From NCBI GenBank assembly GCA_963978895.1, contig OZ022245.1, positions 23,512,968-23,576,967 of the forward strand: a stretch of DNA of 64,000 nt, given 5' to 3'. A program made the translations under genes and the position numbers. Positions 12,501 through 22,581 of the stretch are shown one piece after another (position 1 is the stretch's first letter; the number at the start of each line of letters is the position of its first letter). The notes under the pieces are model-generated. The model worked only from the letters and a program-made list of their open reading frames with translations. It was not told where the DNA came from and searched no databases. This DNA is from Erpobdella octoculata (lineage: Eukaryota; Annelida; Clitellata; Hirudinida; Erpobdellidae).

Positions 12501-15500
12501 TTCCCACTGCTAGATCTTCTATAGAAACAGAAACACAAGTTTTTTTTCTGATAAATTGTTTTGATGTTTTCAGTCCATCTCAGTGCATTTCTGATACAAA
12601 TCACATTTATATTATTAAACATAATACTCCCAATATATATATATATACATGTATGATTTTATTGGGAATAGTATGCTCGAAGAAAATCGGCTCCTTTTTG
12701 AAACAGAGGAATAAGTCCAACGTTAAGCAAACTATTGTAATTCAAAATTATAAATTTATCTTTATTTTTATTAATGCCAACGCGTTCCGAAACATTTGTT
12801 TATTACATTTTTACATCAAAATACTTTGAAACTTTTTTTGTATAAATGGACAAACACAATCAATATCCCTCTTGAAAATATGCAAGCCAGTGAGTGTCCA
12901 TTTATGGTTTGTTAAACATTTGAACTAGACTTGAGGCTCAGTTTATCATCACAGTCTATTAATAAACATACAATCAATATGTAGTTTCTAAAAAATAAAT
13001 ATATGAATACAACAATCACACTAAATATCGTTGTATTTATATTAGAAAAGGTAACATAAAAAAAAGTATATTTTAATAACTTACCCTCATCTTGAGTTTC
13101 AACCTCATCAACGTTGCTCAAATAATCTTCTGGACTCCTTGGCAAGCTGTAAGCAGTTCCCATTCCTCCTAGAGGAATATTTTTAACAAAATTAAGTGCA
13201 ATTTTATTACTTCGTAAAACAATAGGGAGCTGAAAAATTTTCCTAAAAATCCTGCAATGTTTAGTATAAAAATAAAGCATTTATTAAAAATTATCAAAAA
13301 GAAAAATGTTCTTCAATGTGTTTCACATCAGTGATTTCTCGCTTATAAATGCTGACCTACAAAGTAAAACTGTTTTTATTTCCTTTCTTTGTGTAGCCAA
13401 AATGTTGAATCAAATTACATCATTATCGCTGGTGTTATAACAGTAAAGCGTTCGGCTGTCGGACAATAGGTCAGCAGTTCGAATCTCATTGGCATCACCA
13501 GTTTAGCTCCCTTAAGCAAGGAGTTTACTCGCATTGCTCAGGTTGAGTTTCACGCGGAGCTAACTGACTCTTTTCACTAACCTTAAAAAAAATCACTATT
13601 ATAAAAAAGACCATTCCCGATACAATTACAACTTTATGTAAGCACTTGTGCAATGTATTGTAAAACTCTAAAAACAGTTTTTTTTAATTTTCTCAATCTT
13701 AATTTCTTTAAAATTGTCAAGTTACCCAATCCGCTGTCCGTACTGTTCTGTCTTATGTGAGATTCAAGCAAGGCTACGTTTGTCTGGGGTAAAAAATTAG
13801 TTGGATCCATTTGGTTGCACATTCCACTTCCACCCATCAACATGGTTTGCTGTTGCTGTTGAGTATAATGTTGAGCTTGGCTTTGTCCCGAAGAAAGACA
13901 TTTCTGATGGGAAGAGGTAGATGATTGTAGGTCCACCATGGTTGGAGAGGTAGCTGTTTGTCTGACTAGTTCGGTCAACATTATTTCCTGCGGAAGAACA
14001 TTATGTAGTTGGTTTTGTTGTTTCAATTTGCCGATTGATTTAAAATAGTTTCGATGAAATAATGGAATTATTTTTCTCCTATTCAGCACAAGATACATAA
14101 AAAAGATTCACAATTAACAAAATATACATAAAAAAGATTCAAAATATATGTAAAATATATTAAAAAAACAAATTATACATAAAAAAGATTCAAAAATAAA
14201 ATATTGAATGATACAAATAATAATCACAGCAGAACAGGATTGCAGTATACTTGGTTCCACCATAGAGTAATATATTTGCCTCAAATTATGACCACAGCAG
14301 GCTGTTTACCGACTCAACTATGCGAAGGACTAAACAACAGAGCGAGCATATGGGAACATACCTACGGGAGCATACGGGATCATAGGGAAGGAACATAAGG
14401 CGGCTGTTCACTGCAAGAATAAATCTTTTTAATGGGTGACCCAATAATAAATAGTTAGCTCTATATAAACCAACAAAAAGATGCAAAGGAGAATATTTGA
14501 GCTGAAATGGTTCTTTTGGTATGAAACTCTTTGTAGTTGGTCCTGTAGGTGAATGATTGTATATAATTGTGCACCATCTTTCATTCAATTTAATACAATT
14601 GTGCATCAATTTCATTCAATTTTATACAATTGTGTACCTTTTTTCTTATCTAGAGCTGGCCATCCATTAATTTTATTCATTCCATCTATCCTCTCATCTA
14701 TTTATTCCATCTATTTATTCCATCCTTCTCTCATTTACTCCTCCTTTCTTCATTCTCTCTATTCTTTTCCAGGTTTCCCTTAATTCATTTACTCCATCTA
14801 TTCCTACATACATCCATCCATCCATTCATCCATCCAACCATCCATCGATCCATCCATCCATCCATTCATCCATCCATCCATCCATCCATCCATCCATCCA
14901 TCCATCCATCCATCAAATTTAAACATAGATAGCTTAAGAGTATTGAGATGCAGAAATGAACAAGCCATGCCAACCATATTGAACAAACTTGCTGCAGGAC
15001 TTGCATTCACTAACATCTTAGAAGCTTGTTGCCAAGAACATTCAAAATTTTAAAACACAGTAATTGTTTTATCTTTTTAGATTTACAATAGATGGCTTAT
15101 CTGCTGAAAAAGGGAGAATTCAATTTGCACAAAGAGTGAGAGTATCAACTTCTGTTACTGAGTTTTTTTCATATTTATTAATAACATTATAAATACAAAA
15201 GGGAACTGAACTAATAGAATAAACTGAATAAAACAATATTTTAAACAAATTCTCTCAAAACCCCATCAGTGCTTAAAACATCAACATGTTTTGACATAGT
15301 ACTACTCCATCTGCTCCATTTTCTGCTGCTAACATCTTAACATGTCAAGAAAAGAGTAGCAAAAAAAGTCAGTAGTGGACACTCAATCCTGACCACTTAA
15401 GGTTACCCTTATCACTAATCTGAGCAGTATTTGCTTTCAGACATCATTGCAGCCATAAGTCTATACAGCAGATCATATAGATAAGAAAATATGTTAACTA

Positions 15501-15880
15501 ATCAGAGAGAGAGAGAAACTATACAACGTACCCTGCACACGATGGCTTGCTGTTCATGATGAAGCCTTTCCTTTTCCTTCTGAAGTTTTTGCAGTTCGAA
15601 ACAAATCAGTTGCTCATTGGGCAATGACCTCCTGCCACTTCTTGGAGATAACATGCTGGGCATCTGTTGCTGCTGCTGTTGACCCAACATATTTGATGAG
15701 TGCACAAGGTGTTGAGACTGTTGAACTGTTGGGGGGGGGGAGATGACATTAGATATTATTTAGAAGTTTATTCAACTTACATAATTTCAGCCGTCATCAA
15801 ACTCGGCAATTATTCGTTAATGGCTCAGTGATTATTCAATGTTAAAAAGACAATATATTTCTCTTCAACATTTCACTATT

Positions 15881-15919
<39 letters not shown>

Positions 15920-18900
15920 TAAAATAAAAAATATTAACAGAATGCAATAAAAAAACTGGCTTGCCAACAAGTCTAGATGCTTTCAAAGTCGTATTTATCG
16001 TTAACTGAACAAACTTACACATCCTAGGATCACAGGGTATGGTAGTACTGTCAACATGGTTGATGAAGAAAACCTCTCCTTCGGCGGTCATGCACTGCTC
16101 CCAGCCGGGAGGTAAGGAGTTGAAATCTTGCTGTTGATATTGCTGGTGGTGTTGCTGTTGCTGTTGTTGTTGTTGGTGCATGAGATTTGATTGTTGTTGG
16201 TGGTGGATTAGAGGTGAAGTGTTGTAGTCGAGAGAAAAGTGATTCTGATCTGGAGGGTTGAGTTTACTCTGTTGTTGCTGTTGTTGTTGTTGTTGTTGTT
16301 GCTGGGCAGTGTTGCTTTTCATGTTCTGATGATGGAATTGCTGTGGATGTTGTTGCATGATATGTTGCTGCTGTTGATGTATTAGGTGAGGAAAGTGCTG
16401 ATGGCTGTGGCTGGGTCCGTGGCTGGGTCCGAGCCACTGGCTCTGCTTGTTGGTGCTAATGAATTGAATTTATATTTCAGTTTCTTTTTTTTCAACTAGA
16501 TCATTTTCAATGAACATGAAAAAGTAAACATAAAAAATCTCTCTGCATCATATCAACTGTGATTAAAAAAATTCTATAAGAAGGAATATATTTATATATA
16601 TATAGAATTCTTTTGATCTGTTTGAAAACCTAATATTTTAAATCAGGCTTTAGCGTATGATGGAACATCAAACTTACTCATGAACTTGTACATAACAAAC
16701 CCGATCCTAATGCAGATGTAATGCCAAAACAGTGAAAGAATATTTCAAAATAGGAAATAATATCACAGAGACAGACTTACAAGTCATCAGCATTTGTACA
16801 AAACATGACAATTAAGAGCTTTCAATCAAATCAACAATGTACAATTAGCACATAAACTTCAACATTCCTCTGCAGCATTATTTTGAAAAGAATCTTTCTC
16901 AAAAATCAAATCAGTTAGAAATTAATAGAAACAATAGAAACCTCTTTACTTCAGTTTACTTTAATTTAATTTACTTTAAATTGTACTGAAATTCAGCTAC
17001 CCAAACGGCTCAATGGTAGTTATCTTTCATACGTCTCACATAATAAATTTTTACTTGCTAAATTATACAACATGTCTATGAGGTTTTGCATCGACTGCAG
17101 TCAAAAACTAAACAAATTAAGTCATCTCAAGGCCTTGAACATAAACCAGAAAAGCACCTGAACCATATGCTAACACTATTAAAAAATATACTGGGAAATA
17201 TATACATAATCACAGAATAAAACATAAACTTGTATTATAATAATTTATGTAGAGAACACACGAATGTATGTTTGTCCGATAATGGCAGTGAAACAAAACA
17301 AAACCATGTCAACAACAAAAATGTTTAAGCTGTTAATCATTCTGGAATCAGTTTTCCAGACAGAAGCTAACAACATATGGAAATTTGTGTAAAAAAAATT
17401 GCAAGTGTTGCTGTGCTGCTTGTACAGGGAAGACCAAAGAAATAATAATAAAAAAACTAGTATTTCCAAATTTGTTATCAATGTTGTCCTTGGAAAGGCC
17501 ATGCTAGCCTGGCAAGGTCATGATAAGTGGTTTCAAATTAAAGTCATATTAGGGAATGTTGACAAACATAAGAAATAATAAAGCAGCAATTTTTTTTGTT
17601 TAATTGATCCACCTACCACTTAAAAACAGTCACCTCAATCATTACCAGCATCATCTATAATGATCATTAAATGATCATTAGAAATAGCATTTTGTTGGAC
17701 TTTTGGGGGGTGTTTGAGTTTGAATTCTAATTTTCAATATTTTAGGTTTGGACAGTGAGAGTTTGAAACTTCAGGCTCAGATATGGATATAAAAAAAGAT
17801 CAGGTATTTCCAATCTTCAGATTTGGGTAGAGTAGGGTACTTGTGACACACCTAATAATAATAACCACCAATACTTTGATCATAGGTCATCTTCAAGACT
17901 ATCATTATTGCTGCTTACTGAATAATATCCCACAGAAAACAACCACAAAATCTTTAATTATTCTAAAACCCTGGCACGTGCTGGCTCTCAAATGAGCTAT
18001 AAAATTGCAAATGATTTTGTATTAAATGATATCACAAATAAAACTAAACTTTAAAGGTTATGTAAAAGTTTTTTTTAATCCATTTTAAGTTATTAATTTC
18101 ATTGAATAACATGACAAAAGAAAATGCAAATTGCATAATTCCAACAATTCAAATGGACACTCTATATTTATTACGATGATTCCCAAATATTTATTACTAT
18201 GATTCCAAAATATTTATTACTTATCACGTCTCTCGTTTCCAAGAGCTAAAATTTATTCTTGATGTGTATCTGAAACTGCCTCAAAATTATTCTAAGCAAC
18301 ACTCAGGAACAAAACAAATCCGATACAATTACTGATCGCAGCTTACACACAACACGTCCTAAATTATTCCATCAGTAAGCTCTCCTCTCTTAAAATTTTT
18401 TTTGGAACAATACAATGCAAATCAAACATACTAAGTGTCATCTATTATATTTATTTTTAATTTAATTTTCCATCGAGTCCTGTGTAAGTCAATCGACATA
18501 AGGAGAAGGCAGTCTATGTATTTTTTATTTCATATTAGGATTGTTTAAACTTAATACCAATATACATGCATACATACATACATACATACATACATACATA
18601 CATACATACATACATACATACATACATACATACATACATACATACATACATACATACATACATACATACATACATACATACATACATACATACATACATA
18701 CATACATACATACATACATACATACATACATACATACATACATACATACATACATACATACATACATACATACATACATACATACATACATACATACATA
18801 CATACATACATACATACATACATACATACATACATACATACATACATACATACATACATACATACATACATACATACATACATACATACATACATACATA

Positions 18901-20535
18901 CATACATACATACATACATACATACATACATACATACATACATACATACATACATACATACATACATACATACATACATACATACTTTAATACAAGCATT
19001 CATTCATATATTTTAGATTTAGATTTTTTGCAAAATGTATCATTGTAACATAATTCAGCTTATAAAGTAAAATCAAGATGTTTTTACAGGCTTTTTATTA
19101 TCTCCACTTGTTTTAGAACAACCTTTCAATCTATATTTGACCTAATTCGGACCGTCCAGTGTAGTCATTCTAAAACTCGACACGGAAACATGTTCCGGAT
19201 GAGAAAACAATAATCATAATTAGAAAAAAAATAAATTTCAATTATTAATTTCAATTAACTAATTTTAATAATAAATTTAGTAGAAAATGTGATATATGAA
19301 ATAATGCTGTTAGTTTTTTTATTTAATCAGGTATCAGTTATTGTACAAATATTTGTTTTCCATGAAAAAATTCAATGTTGTTCTCCATTTATTCACAAGT
19401 TGGTTTTTAAAAGCTTATTTTTATTTTTTTAAAATAAAAATGTTGCTCTTTTATATTTCTACATAACAACAAATTTCACTTTACATCATCTAAATTAATA
19501 ACATGAGATAAAATTACAGTAGAAATTAGAACATAAGACTGGTAACAGATATTACTTTCTATCTCAACTTCTGTTTACTTGAGAGAAAATAGGTTTGCAG
19601 AAGACTGAGGTTTAACCTAGCGACAACTGGCATAACATATTTCATCTCAAAAAGCTTCCATGGCTTCAATAAATTTAACAGCTTCCATCAAGATTCCTAA
19701 ATATGTACTTTTGAACAGGAGTCACGACCCTTGTCCTTTCATAACTCTGGTTAAAAGTGATTGTAATGATTCCAGTCATTTGCAAGTCAAATAATATGAG
19801 TTAGATTTTTTAATTATTTCAGAATAAGAGGGACAGAATGTGATTATACATTCATTCATTCAATATAACAAAAACGCATTTGACTTTTATAGTTATTACA
19901 TTAATTAAGAGCCAGAATTTTAAAAAAATATCTTTAAATGTCATGCTAAAAGCCATGGTTGAATTTTTCTTTTGTTTTAACTCATGTGGAGTTTGAACCA
20001 ACTTTACCTGAACACCTTCTTGTGAACACACATAAGAGGGGCAGAGAAGGATCACAGTGGTCTTATTCTATTAGTTACCTCAAGCTATAAAATTAGTTAA
20101 AGCTGACACTTACTTCATGTAGTATCTTTGGTTTTTGCAGTTATTCCACGAGGGAACGGACGGAGCAATGTATTCATCAGAATATGAAGCAATCTCCTGA
20201 TTGGCATGCAACGAATGCTGAGATGATGCCATAGAATTCGGCAGCTGAGCAGGAGAAGATATGGATCTACCGTGGCATCCAGCCATAACACCCTGTATGG
20301 AACGTCCCCCATATCCGCTCTGGTCTTGCTGTAGTTGCATTTGACCCAATTTAGGCTCCGGTGGCCGAAAAAACGAGGCAGGAAGTTTTCGGTTTCTGTA
20401 TGAGCTTGAAAAAGCCTTGCTATCTTTATTGTGCAGAACGCTGAAAAGAGCCTCCAAGTCAGAATCACTATCACCTCTAACATGTAAAATTTGATGCCCA
20501 TGATGTTCGGGCCGAGTTTGTTGCGGTGCTGACAT
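4001..20535 (-). CDS. YAP1: YAP/Yorkie transcriptional co-activator of the Hippo pathway (6 coding exons)
   Basis: Coding exons are 20535-20114, 16455-16019, 15725-15532, 13987-13726, 13168-13085 and 4125-4001. All have GT-AG borders and matching phases, giving 507 residues (human YAP1 has 504). Residues 12-62 hold the TEAD-binding region: [19 protein letters not shown], then [20 protein letters not shown]93-S-P is the LATS/14-3-3 site (human Ser127). Poly-Gln stretches precede a WW domain at 255-285, which has Pro281 where the second Trp belongs. A coiled coil follows (about 322-348). H-I-R-Q-N-S433-T-D-S-G is the second LATS site plus phosphodegron. [14 protein letters not shown] matches the vertebrate LPRTPDDFLNSVDE type of motif. 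The end TSVV fits a class I PDZ ligand. The start is the ATG at 20533-20535, because homology begins just after it; an in-frame ATG at 20595 adds 20 unrelated residues. YAP binds TEAD factors in the nucleus and is held in the cytoplasm when phosphorylated by LATS. Only one WW exon was found. Confidence 0.93.
4500..4556. repeat. (GAT)n/(GGT)n triplet repeat
   Basis: Mixed GAT and GGT triplets in YAP intron 5. The His-rich frames across it are artefacts of the repeat. Confidence 0.85.
5997..6461. repeat. (ATGT)n microsatellite with an internal (CTGT)n block
   Basis: About 460 bp of ATGT repeats, interrupted at about 6096-6147 by a homogeneous run of CTGT. Reading frames through it (YVCM, IHTY) are artefacts. 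Confidence 0.97.
8576..8722. repeat. 10-bp minisatellite (unit TACTGATGAG)
   Basis: About 15 copies, varying at positions 8-10 (GAG, GTG, ATG). Confidence 0.93.
8799..8830. repeat. (TA)n(GA)n microsatellite
   Basis: A short TA run passes directly into a GA run. Confidence 0.85.
9483..9558. repeat. (TA)n microsatellite
   Basis: Alternating TA with a few imperfections at its 5' side. Confidence 0.9.
13425..13590 (+). mobile_element. tRNA-derived SINE, copy 1
   Basis: In YAP intron 4. A tRNA-like head contains the B-box-type sequence GTTCGAATCTC at about 13477. It is followed by a tail containing AAGCAAGGAGTTTACTCGCA and CTCAGGTTGAGTTTCACG. The same head and tail, in the same order, recur on the minus strand near 31.05-31.22 kb, which shows a dispersed family rather than a tRNA gene. 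Confidence 0.65.
14811..14913. repeat. (ATCC)n microsatellite
   Basis: ATCC tetranucleotide repeat with scattered substitutions, in YAP intron 3. Confidence 0.92.
15884..15915. repeat. (TA)n microsatellite in YAP intron 2
   Basis: About 30 bp of alternating TA between the WW exon and the coiled-coil exon. Confidence 0.85.
16456..20113. other. YAP intron 1, no additional exon seen
   Basis: This 3.7-kb intron lies between the TEAD-binding exon and the single WW exon. It was searched by eye for a second WW exon (L-P-x-G-W-E) on the minus strand and none was found. Its main content is the (CATA)n tract at 18.6-19.0 kb. Confidence 0.5.
18566..18986. repeat. (CATA)n microsatellite, about 105 units
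   Basis: About 420 bp of essentially perfect CATA repeats in YAP intron 1. All long frames across it are repeat artefacts. Confidence 0.98.
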
Positions 20536-21221
20536 AGTTAAGGAACGGTTTGACGACTCAATAATTGAAAGTTTCAGTTGATTTTTCAATCGCACAACTT
20601 CTCAGACCCAAAAATAAAATGTAAAGAAACCTTCTCCAGCTTGGTAAGTTGACATTAGAAAAACAATACGAAACAACAAAATACGAAATCATCCTAGTAA
20701 ACTTTACACTTTTAGCCGTTGCACTTTAAACTTTCACTTTGAGAGTCGTAATTACTAAATAAAGATTTTTATTTTCGTATCACAAACCATGCCTGTATCA
20801 CGGCCCACGTACACCTCTATGCCGAACCAATAACGTGAGTTCCAGACTTCTTTACCCGCTGCTAACTTTTCTGCTTCTGCTACAGACCGTTGTGCTGTGC
20901 ATAAAATATGCACAGATAGCCTTCCGCATACGACTTTTTGCTTAAAATAAGTTTATTTTTTTTATAACTTCTACTTCAAACATTTTCACAAAGTTATTAG
21001 GCTTTTACTTTTTTCAACAATTTTAACTAAACTATTCGGTATATAAATACAAAATTATTATTTTTATAAATTAAAACAATTTAACAAACCACCAAACATA
21101 ATTAGTTTTGTATTGTAAATTTTAAACCTTAAAAAGTTTTATTCTTAGATCCCTTTTAATTTTAATCATTTCCATTCCTGATTTCGATTTCTGATTCTGA
21201 TGGAAAACTAAATTTAATTTT

Positions 21222-21231
21222 GTCATGTGAT
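21222..21231 (+). promoter_or_regulatory. M-box/CLEAR-like E-box upstream of alpha-galactosidase copy 1
   Basis: GTCATGTGAT contains TCATGTGA, the E-box type bound by MiT/TFE factors, which activate lysosomal genes. The same 12 bases TGTCATGTGATC occur upstream of copy 2 (32731-32742). Confidence 0.35.
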
Positions 21232-21611
21232 CGTACTCGAGCCTGGAAGTCTTCTTAAAAAGGCCTAGGGCGAGTTCTTACCGAATTTATTATAAGTTTT
21301 TAATGCTGTGAGCAGTAAATAACGGTTGGTGCTTATTTCTATTTATTGGCAGTGCTAACTGACGTCAATTTTTATCTTTATTACTATTAACTAATACTAT
21401 TAAGTAACTATTACATACACTGTTATATTTACACTGTAAATATTTTACAAATTTTACAGTATTAACTTAAACTTAAATAGCAGTAGCAAACATGACATGG
21501 CTATTGATTGATTGACAGTTCGCGCCACACCTGGTGAAAATTACTTATATTATCAGCCTAATTTTAGTTATTTTCAAATTCAGTTTTTTCTTGCAAATAT
21601 TTCATGACGCA

Positions 21612-22465
21612 CTGTCAATTAAGTAATCTTTCACTTTAGGGAAATGAATTATTTTTGCTGTTTTCCATAAAAAAACTCATGCTAAATATTTGTCAATTAA
21701 ATGTGGTATTAGAATATCAAGTTAAACATTTTGAAGCAATGCTATTGCTACTTTTGGAGGATATCAGTCGATGATTCGTGGAGTAACACTTATAAACAAA
21801 AAGAAAAGTTAACCTATGTTTTCAAACAGAAAAGAAATCAATGGAAAATTAAATCAATTAATTATTTTTTAGAAATTTCTAAGACAAATTTGTAATGGCA
21901 TAAGATCTAATTGGGAGTTTGTACGCTTTCGGTTTTTAAGCTTAAAGGCGCTCTATGACAAAGCGAGAAATTGTTTTAATGTAAAGCAATAGAATCGAAT
22001 GCTTCCAAAATCAAGAAACAAATTCAATGTAGGTGCTGCTCAATAGTTTAAGATTAAAAGTTTGTATTACAAAATTATTAAATCTTGAGCAGTTAAATAT
22101 TTCCAGGCAATTCTTGGGTTGTGACTGCAGTGAGCGGAGAATATTATAACCGATGAAAATAAGTAAAAATTTAAGTTACTTTTTCAGCTCTACAGTTTTA
22201 ATTATAGCAAGATATTATTAACTAATTTATTCAAGTTTTAATGTGTATGTTTTACTCCTTACATGAACAAGAATAGATCTTCATAGCAATCTATTTTGAG
22301 CTCCTGCTCCCATTTTATAAGCTGAAAATTTGCTTTATAAACACTTTAATTAATAATGTTAAAGATTTTTCTTTTTTAATTATCTTTTCTATCATTTCCG
22401 TATGATATCTTGTTTTATTGAAGAATTAATTCATTTCCCTAAAGTGAAAGACTACTGTCAACAGA
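21612..22465. mobile_element. Inverted-repeat element (MITE-like) in the galactosidase copy 1 promoter region
   Basis: The left arm (about 21612-21655), containing CTTTCACTTTAGGGAAATGA, is repeated in reverse orientation at about 22425-22465. The arms are about 40 bp with few mismatches and enclose about 770 bp with no coding frame. The right arm ends about 120 bp before the start codon at 22582. No target duplication was resolved. Confidence 0.6.
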
Positions 22466-22581
22466 TTCAATGGTAAATAACTCTCTAATACTAATTACTA
22501 AATTGATTTTTTGCGTTAGTTAGTTATTACGCAGTGCTTATTAAATTTGGTCATAACAGCTATAAAATTTAAAATTGAGAT

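Larger units (their letters stand above)
4126..13084. other. YAP intron 5 (about 9 kb), repeat-rich, no internal gene seen
   Basis: This intron separates the [11 protein letters not shown] exon from the terminal exon. It contains the triplet repeat at 4.5 kb, the tetranucleotide tract at 6.0-6.5 kb, a 10-bp minisatellite at 8.6 kb and (TA)n at 9.5 kb. Apart from these, no coding exon or recognisable element was found. Short open frames at 9706-9978 and 12494-12829 have no recognisable content. Confidence 0.6.
20536..22581. promoter_or_regulatory. Divergent intergenic region between YAP and alpha-galactosidase copy 1
   Basis: The two genes are head to head. The region must hold both promoters, but no TATA box is obvious. 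Recognisable elements are a perfect cAMP-response palindrome TGACGTCA at 21360-21367, an M-box-like GTCATGTGAT at 21222-21231, and an inverted-repeat element at 21612-22465 that lies close to the galactosidase start. Confidence 0.45.

Noticed and set aside
12494..12829. 111-residue frame in YAP intron 5
   Set aside because: Low-complexity AT-rich translation with no domain or splice context.
20534..20595. Upstream YAP start giving MRLKNQLKL...
   Set aside because: The extra residues have no similarity to YAP N-termini; the ATG at 20533-20535 is closer to the conserved region.
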